Assembly: GCA_000708835.1 (NCBI GenBank)
Contig: DF237103.1
Coordinates: 1-64,000 of the forward strand
Reading direction: 5' to 3'
Source: Klebsormidium nitens
Taxonomy: Eukaryota; Streptophyta; Klebsormidiophyceae; Klebsormidiales; Klebsormidiaceae
DNA: 64,000 nucleotides
Below the pieces are notes generated by a model. That model worked only from the letters and a program-made list of their open reading frames with translations. It was not told the DNA's origin and searched no databases. Made by a program: the position numbers and the translations under genes. Positions 56,822 to 64,000 of this stretch are shown here, piece after piece (within the stretch, counting starts at the first letter, position 1; every line of letters begins with the position of its first letter).

Positions 56822-59800
56822 TCAAACTCTCTTCGTGAAAGTGCAGAAGGCCTTGTCGATTGAGAAAAAGTAGTTTCCGATGTCGGAGGAGATGCGGGGT
56901 TCTGCTGTTCCCATGGCTCTGTACATGAGACGTAGATAGGAATCAGTCAGCGAGATTGAACAGAACCGCAGCACTACGCTCGATGTTTTGCAGAGTGGCG
57001 GGTCCTTCGCCAACAACTTGTACCGGTTCCAGCGAGCGACTCTTGCACGTGGTTACAAACACTGGCCTTGACTTTCAAGATCTACCGCACCCTGGAAGGC
57101 TCACAGTCCGGGTATTCGGCTGCAAAGCGAGTGACACTAGTATATTGCCTTGGAGCATAGAACGAGTGACTCAAAAGTTTAAGCACTGCCGTCTGAGGAT
57201 GCTTCTTGAGCCGAGAGCATATTTAACTCCATTGACTGGGACTTGCTGTGGGCAGTATAGAGAACGGGATCAAGAAGAAGACAAGTAGTGTCTGAATGTC
57301 ACGTACCCTGACAACTCGGGCAGGCTGACGTCAGCCGACCACTTGAGGCCCACGTCCAGGGGTGAGTTGAGAACGTTCCACTTTTCTTTGTTGCCTCGCC
57401 GCCCCTCAGCCGCTTGCATCGGAGTCGTCAGCGCCCAGCGGAACCCTTTCGTGTGATTTGAGAAGTCGTACCCGAAGCCGAACTGCGTCAAGAAAAGGCG
57501 TCTGCCTGTCAGTGAACTTGACTTGCTACTGGTTCGCGTTCTGTTCTCAGAGATTGATCTTTTGGTCCAACGACTGCTTTAGCAGTGGCGGAGAGTAAGT
57601 TCGTGGTAAAAAGGAACAAGTAACGCAGCCTTTGCTGGTGGGAGTGCCGCTGGTACTATAAGGTCTACGGTTGCAAACTGGTGCAACCTGGTTCAGAGAA
57701 GGTGCAGCGTAAGGAACGCAGATGTAGTAGAAGATAATTAAAAACGACCGCTGACTGCGGACCATCTTCCCAAAGGGACATATACTCACTGCGCCGTTCT
57801 CCAATTCGACTGGATCCACTTTGCATATTGCATCTCTAAGTTAAACCTAATCTTCTTTGCGAGCGCTTAAGAGAACCCGACGCTCAACATTCAAGCGTGC
57901 TGACAATACACCCGACAGAAGAATCTCGCTTGCGGTATCAATGTCCAACTGTGAGCGTTTTCGAAAGCCAACAAGCCGCACACCCCTCGTCCCGTCTCAC
58001 CTGAAGATGCGGCTGCATCGCTGGCGGCACGTGCTTTCCCATCTTCGCTCCCAGGAACGGGATCGGTAGCTTCTTGGTAAGGACGACCAGGTTCATGTCT
58101 TGTACGCTGTAGCTGGCGCGCCACCACGACTTGCGTGCCTTGCGCAGCGTCAGCTTAGCGCTCCGGTTCACGACGTCGAAGTTGAAGCCCCACTGAGAGG
58201 CGAGGAAGAGGAACGTTTAGATCGCCGTTTAGAAAGTTCAAAAAGTTTAGGGAACGGTGTAGATAAGTGAGACAGCTCGACAGCCACCTACAATTTCAAG
58301 TTCAAAGCCCCACTAGAGGGGAAGGAAACAGAAAACCTTCACTGCAGAATTAACGCCTTCCCTCTAGGAGCTAATCGCATTTTTCCTTTGGACATCTCAA
58401 GACGCTTGGAGCTGCGGTTCACGAGATCAGATTTGAAGGCCCCTTGAGAAAAGGGGTCGAAGGGTTCGACAGCAGAAAGCCTCTTATCGTCTTGTCGGAG
58501 TTACGCCTAGAAAAGGTTGTGGTGCTTCACAGACCTCCACACTGCGGTCCGAAGTTGATAGCAGACTGACTTAAAAGGTGTGTTAGTCCCTCGGCCTCTC
58601 CTGTCTGGTCGTCAATCTAGTCCTCTCTTTTTGAACAAACCTTGTAGTCGCTTCATAAAGCTTGGTGCACTCGTTAGATACGTCGAAGTTGAAGCCGCTG
58701 TCAAAGAGCGCGTCGACTCTTGTTACTCTCCTTTTACAAGAACGAAGAGCAATCCATAAACTCTTCCGAAGTGTGATAGTCAATGTCTTAGACCTGAAAG
58801 TCCCTCTTGGTGCAAAAGTTTGATGGTTGGCCTTTTCAAAGAACTGCAATACGACCTCAAAATATTGTAATGTGGGAGCAATGCCGAGACTCGTCAGATT
58901 CCTTACAGAATGCTTTTCTTGACAATCTCGTCACAGAAAACTCGTAGCTTGTTGAATCAGCCCTAGCGCGCTTAGGGAGACCTTGTGGAACCATGGCAAA
59001 CTTTAGAAATCGTACGTCAGATTCTGAAAAGCTCAAATGCTGGCAGACTTGAGTGAAGATCTTTGAGACGCAAATCTCTGAGAGTCGTTTGAGAAAAGAA
59101 CCTCTCCATCGAGCACTCACCAGATTCTCATAGTCGTCCTCAAACCGCAGTTTGGCCCAAACTTCCTTGGGATACCACTGGATCTTCACCCGTTCAAGTA
59201 ATGTATCCAGTGCATTTTCTTCTGACTCGTCGTCTTCCTCGGCGGCTGGCGCAGGTGGCCGTTTTCGCATGAGCTGCTGCAAACAAGCGGTAAGCCTCGT
59301 CTTTATATCTGAAGCTAAATCCCCTGAGATAAAGTCAGAACAGCAACAGAATAGGCCACAGACGGCTGCCATGCCTTGTTATACTAGTCTGTATTCAGTG
59401 ACCCCATTCAAAACCAGGTTACCCTTCGTAGGCATTTTGGCAAGGCCTGTTGTTCACAGGTCAAGGGAATATTCGCCAGCTACAAATAGGAGTCAAGTAC
59501 AGGAGCATGCTGCCAGCTTCCAGCAGTCACATCAAACTGATCAATACTTTTGGCTACATGGCTACCTGATGAAAGCGCTGCTGAAAGACTCGAATCCAAG
59601 GCGCCATTTGACATCTACTTGCTGCACTGTCAATCGAAGATGTCAGGACATGTTGATGGCAGAACAGAATGAACGTGGTGTCCTCATCTGCAGAACTGAA
59701 GTAATGCACGCCTTACCTTCTGACGCTCCGTCAGCATCTCCTCTTGTTCTCGTCTCGCCAACTCCTCCCGATAGTGCGTCCTCAATTTCTCATGCTCCTC

Positions 59801-60460
59801 ACGCCTCGTAGCCGGCCCTTCCGGCGTGCGAGACACCCCGCTCTTCTCTCCACTTCCAGCCCCAAGGAGTGGTCTTGAGTGGTATTGACTGCCTCGCCCC
59901 CCTGAAGATTCAAACTTGAAAGCCCTCGTCGTTTCGGCCTTCCCAGCCGTTTCCCTCCACTGGACAAACCCACCCCCGGTGCCAAGGTCACTACCACCAG
60001 CGTTCTCTGATTGTCCAGAAGGGCCCCCCACCTGAGAAGTCTCCCCATGCAAAAACGGTGGTGCTGAGGGTGCATAGAACCAATTGCCGTCAACCTTCAC
60101 CCCTCCAGCGCTTTTCCCTTGCTGTTGTCCTGCATCCGCCACCAGATCTGCCTTCGGTCTCCGTGGAGCCTCGGCCTGCTTTCCGGAACCCCTGTCTAGC
60201 TCCTTCCCAAAGGAGCTTGGCGGGAGGTTCCTGGACAGAGATGCAAAATGACCAGGGCTTTCACTGGACGACGGGCTTCCGAACACCTCAGGGTACAGCT
60301 TTTTGCTGGTTCCAGCTCCTGTGCCTGCTTCTTCTTGTGCAGGTTCGTGTCTACTCCCAGGTGAAGGCGCGTCTCCAATCCCGAATTCTGAGGGCTCGCT
60401 ACTGGGGCTCCGTACCCAGCTTGTCATCTTGCCGAGGGTGTCAAAGGGCCAAGCTGCCAT
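56822..60460 (-). CDS. Beta-strand-rich protein of unknown function (5 exons, 454 aa)
   Basis: Minus-strand exons: 59717-60460, 59121-59276, 58001-58192, 57307-57482, 56822-56918. Phases agree and give 454 residues. Residues 1 to about 210 are low-complexity (Gly, Ser, Pro); about 215-250 form a charged helix (RREEHEKLRTHYREELARRE). From about 275 the sequence alternates hydrophobic and polar residues as in amphipathic strands: RVKIQWYPKEVWAKLRFEDD, WGFNFDVVNRSAKLTLRKAR, FGFGYDFSNHTKGFRWALTT, DVGLKWSADVSLPEL. This is reminiscent of an outer-membrane or lipid-binding barrel, possibly in the plastid envelope. That is inference: I recognise no family. The start is the ATG at 60458-60460; the codon before it is TTG. 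The intron before exon 3 contains several echoes of the exon 3 start. Confidence 0.8.
58280..58720 (-). repeat. Exon-edge echo array: acceptor edge of the beta-strand gene exon 3, 3-4 copies
   Basis: The exon 3 start (58192; plus-strand word GACGTCGAAGTTGAAGCCCC) recurs at about 58283-58325 (TTCAAGTTCAAAGCCCCACTAGAGG), 58400-58455 (GCTGCGGTTCACGAGATCAG then TTTGAAGG), possibly 58525-58565, and 58675-58715 (ATACGTCGAAGTTGAAGCC). The period is about 115-150 bp. The first copy retains the AGTGGGG-type junction with GAGAG-like intron flank; others are more decayed. Confidence 0.85.
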
Positions 60461-61174
60461 CAACTAAAGCTAACAAGAACGGGGATGAAGGAAACAGTGG
60501 GCACAAGATGGACACTTTCTGATTGCATGCTCAATAAAGTATTGCTCTGGACTTTCAAGCGTTCAAGGTCAGGTTTTTAGGCCTCAGTCGGCGATAAGCC
60601 TTGGTTCGCTTGGATTGGCAGGACTTTGAGCGAACTTTGGCGCCCTCAAGGTTGAAAGTTGAAAGCTCATTCTGATGTCATTCATCTTCCAAGCTGCTGA
60701 GACTCAAAGAAGAAGCCAGCACACTGCTGGTGCCAGCAGGGCCCAGCGTAGCGAAGTCCTAGGGGCAATCTGCAGACCCAGTCTGACGTTGGCCAACGTG
60801 CTTGCCGCCCCCCACTTCCCGTTCAAACTGTACAAGCCAACATTGAACGGTTCCGATGGGCTAACAGAAAAAATTGACGGCCGAGAAACTAGAGACAAAA
60901 TTTTGAGCCATTCCAGCCCCAACATTCAAAGAATAAAGCACCGGCAACCAGCACCAAGAGATGGCAAAATTTTGTTCCGCTCCAGAAAAGCTAGAGAATT
61001 GCTAGCAGCCTAGCACCACTCCCAACCAGGGTAATGTTGCGGCTATTAGAAGGGGGCGACAAAAAAGTAGATCACACGTTGGTGGTGGTTACATCGGTAG
61101 TCCGCAATTGATCATTGTATAGGATCAGCAGGAGTTTCTCAGTAGAATTCGGGATGTAAAGTGGAGTCCCCAGC
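60461..61174. promoter_or_regulatory. Shared divergent upstream region of the beta-strand gene and the S-acyltransferase
   Basis: The two start codons are 714 bp apart, head-to-head. A perfect 14-bp palindrome ACGTTGGCCAACGT lies at 60786-60799, containing two opposed CCAAC/ACGT words. A 112-codon plus-strand frame at 60675-61013 is in the expected 5' region and has no family resemblance. Confidence 0.45.
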
Positions 61175-64000
61175 ATGTCTTTGCTTCAGGTACTTTTTAG
61201 GAGGCGATTGAACATCACTGCGCTCCGCTCAATAGAGCTGTGCGAGTTCTTTCTGGACAAGGCCCTCAGGGTTGCAGGGCCAGTGCTGATTGCTTTGGCC
61301 GCAGTTTTGATCAGGTGAGGGTACGGACCATTTGATGCCATGCTTTAGAACGCGGTGGTTGTTGCAAATCAGTTCAGCATCAGGAATGCGCACCGCTGAA
61401 AGATTCGTGCTGTCCTGAGAGAAGTCGGCTTGTCTAACTTAGTAAGCTTGAAACCTTTTGTTGAAACCTTTTGGACAAGACTATGTCATGTTCAGAAACT
61501 TTGGGTTCGTTGTATCCTTAAACTGATGGCTATTCTCGACCACCACCGTCGACGGCCCCCTCCATCCGCAGTTGGTTGCTTTTGACAAGCGGGGCTGTCA
61601 CCGTGAACAACTCTGCAAGTTGCTGAAAGCAAGTCTGCAAGTTGTTGAACAAAGACAACTCTCTGTGTAATCAGCCCCAGCCACTGCCGCTATCCTGCAA
61701 CTCGACCTTCGCCAAACTCTTTGTTGCCTTCTCTGAACAAGGGAGCCCCCGGTGTTTCTTGCAGTGCGGTCGTGTACATCTACTTCAGCGTACTCCTCTT
61801 CGCCAACGTCGGCACTCCCTTTCATAGTTTTAAGGCCCTGGCACATGTGGCTCTTGGCCTTTCCCTCTTGTTCAACCTTGTTTTCAACTACGCCTACTGT
61901 GTCATCACGCCCCCAGGGCATCCTCCATCTTTGGATCGCACCTCGGGCTCTGCGTCAGACATTGAGGGTCAGAATGAGTCAGCGGACTCTGACGATGAAG
62001 GGGAATATGCGCCGGGGCAAACGCGGTGGTGCCGCCGGTGTCGTAGGGCAAAGCCGGCGCTGACTCATCACTGCCATGTGTGCGGGTAAGTCAATCTTGA
62101 AGTTACTCTATTTGTCCCGGTCTGTCATTGCTTCTTCAGTCATGGTTTTCCTGGTTCGGGTCCTAGTGTTTTGAAATGACGCTTCTATACTCTGGCCAAA
62201 CCAAGACCTACGTGGCTGCTCATGACCTTGTTCTTTGATGCCAAGGGTGACTTTAAAGAAGCTTCTAGTCCAAGGGAGATTTTGGTGGCCTTTCTGAAGC
62301 GGTGGAGGTGGTCAATCTCGAGACAAGTCCGATTAGAGATTTGTGGTCGTTGTCCTTCTGGAGTGCTGACTTTTTTCAAAAGAAGGAGAGAGTTTTTTGT
62401 ACAGCACTGTAAATCTTCAATTGACGGTTAAGTCAGATATCTGGTTATGAAACAACTTCATACAATCTCTCAGACGGTTTCTAAAGCTGGCTGCTCTTTC
62501 TCGTTTGCAGGAAATGCATCCTGAAGATGGTAAGAAGTCGGCTATCCTGGTGTTGTCGTGACTTTGCGGAGAAAAGGCTTGAACCTGGGCCTCAAGCATG
62601 AGGAATTGAGAGGTCCTCCCGAGCTGCTTGAATGCCAGTCAAACAGCACGACGTTACAGATTGACTGGATAAGCACTTGAGGCAACAAGCACCTCCATAA
62701 CGCAGAGCCCTGCCTTGCTTTCAAAGGCTCTCCAGCTTCGTGAAATCACCTGTAAGCCTCCAAATCAGTTTTTAAGTCGATGGATTGTGTGTGGTGCCCT
62801 TTCTTGGTGATTGGTGTCTCCAAGTTATCGCACTTCGGATCGGCCCTAGCTTGATGCAGATATTCTCAACCGCTCATCTGGTTTTAGTTTTTGGAAAAAC
62901 GCGCCCTTTCTGACTCCTCCCTCCGTTTCTCCCCTCAGGACCATCACTGTCCCTGGCTCGACAACTGCGTCGGCTTTTTCAACTATCGCTACTTCCTTCT
63001 ATTCATCACGTACCTGTGGCTCGGCTGCATCTACGTCCTGCTCATGACGATCCAACCGCTCTTCAGGGCAGAAGATCCGGTAAGCTCCTTCGTTTTTTCA
63101 GACCAGAACCTTTAAGTCTTGCGCCTGTTGTGCAAGAGGATTGCTTGAACCCGAGATTTAGCCCCTGACTATATTTTGGCAAAAATGGCTTTGTGTTTGT
63201 GCTCTTGATCTCCTCAACCGGAGCCACACCTGTAGGCAGACGCCGACTGTCCGCTCGATCAATCTCATCTGGTTAACATGTGGTCGACGAAGATTGGAAT
63301 GTGGATCGATGTTACTAGGGTTGCAGCTGCCAACCTGCGTCCTTAGAAAGAGTGAAGCACTACTGAGGCGATCTGAACGAAGTCAGATTCCTGCTCACGG
63401 CCATTAAGCTGCTTGTCTACATTTTCCGCTCGGCATGTTGTTCAGTCAGCCGACGAATGTCTTTGCTCACTGCTTAAAGGTCCGGCGTACTGCACTTCTC
63501 GTCTAACCTGGCAGCCTGTACAAAATCGCATCTTTGCTTACGGAAATTTCGCCGTTCGATGAATCAGATACTAGCATCGAACGGCCCAAGTCCTGCCAAA
63601 AGCTTCAACTGAACGAACGGCCAGCTCTAACAAATTCGGAGCTTAGCTCCTGCGAATCTCTTGGTTCTGAAAGCCCTACGTTTTCGTTGCAGGAGAAGCC
63701 GCTGTCTACCGTGGTCTTCGCATTCACCCTCTGCTTCGCAGTAGCAATCGCGTTGGGGTGCCTTTTGGCGTGGCACTTGTTCCTGATCTTGACGGCTCAG
63801 GTGAGGGACGAGGTTTGTTGTTGGCACTGTTTCTCGAGTCTACGCACCTGTACCGAGTCGTGTGGGCCGCTTTTGTGTCAAGACTCAAACTACTCTAGCC
63901 GAGTGTTACTTGCAGACCTTCTAAAAGATTTCGTTTTTGGCATCGAGGTGTCTATGTGAGGACGCTTCGGAGGGCTGTCTAAGGATTGCGAGGCTTGGAG
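61175..64000 (+). CDS. DHHC-type protein S-acyltransferase, partial (5 exons visible)
   Basis: Exons in the window: 61175-61314, 61765-62085, 62511-62529, 62939-63079, 63693-63800; the gene runs off the right edge inside an intron. The enzyme palmitoylates cytosolic cysteines at endomembranes. The visible 243 residues show a membrane segment at about 33-46, two more in exon 2 ([14 protein letters not shown] and [20 protein letters not shown]), an acidic loop, and then the cysteine-rich domain [19 protein letters not shown] + KCILKM + [19 protein letters not shown] with the catalytic DHHC at 161-164. Further membrane segments lie in exons 4 and 5. Exon 3 is a 19-nt microexon inside the zinc-binding domain, with canonical splice sites. 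The TTxE motif expected after the last membrane segment would be in the next exon. Confidence 0.95.

Noticed and set aside
60675-61013. 112-codon plus-strand frame upstream of the S-acyltransferase
   Set aside because: No recognisable domain; it lies in a divergent promoter and has no splice continuation into the DHHC gene.

Overview
The window is nuclear DNA of a photosynthetic eukaryote, most likely a streptophyte (charophyte alga or bryophyte grade). Four things point that way. There is a plastid-targeted 1-deoxy-D-xylulose-5-phosphate synthase (DXS). There is a large plastid-targeted membrane protein and a plant-type GT37-like fucosyltransferase. Every gene is split by many GT-AG introns. 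I could assemble ten genes exon by exon with consistent splice phase; all coordinates below come from that manual assembly, not from transcripts.

Layout, left to right: a Golgi fucosyltransferase-like gene (minus, 717-5674, 6 exons); the splicing factor BUD13 (minus, 6860-10305, 3 exons), head-to-head with DXS (plus, 11259-21448, 15 exons); two paralogous short-chain dehydrogenase/reductase genes with identical intron positions, head-to-head around about 1.1 kb (SDR-A minus 23105-28641; SDR-B plus 29740-33794); a 1024-residue plastid-targeted membrane protein of unknown function (minus, 35668-43178, 8 exons); an N-terminal-motor kinesin (plus, 44642-53294, 11 exons); a small acidic coiled-coil protein (minus, 54043-55154); a beta-strand-rich protein of unknown function (minus, 56822-60460); and a DHHC protein S-acyltransferase (plus, 61175 to beyond the right edge). 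Genes are 0.7-1.9 kb apart and do not form a pathway cluster. I saw no rRNA, tRNA, CRISPR or intact transposon.

The most striking feature is structural. In six of the ten genes, introns hold tandem, decaying copies of a piece of DNA that straddles a neighbouring exon-intron junction: 25-90 nt of exon edge, the splice site, and some flanking intron, repeated with a period of roughly 75-200 bp. I call these exon-edge echoes. They occur at acceptor edges (fucosyltransferase exons 2, 5, 6; DXS exons 10, 13, 14; SDR-A exons 4, 5; SDR-B exon 5; kinesin exons 4, 5, 7, 8; beta-strand gene exon 3) and at donor edges (SDR-A exon 5 with about seven copies; SDR-B exon 5; DXS exon 13; kinesin exon 7). Many copies keep an intact AG or GT. 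In kinesin, two copies exactly 125 bp apart form 92-nt pseudo-exons with both splice sites. The pattern in unrelated genes suggests a local process that duplicates splice junctions and lengthens introns. It is the best candidate here for something not well described.
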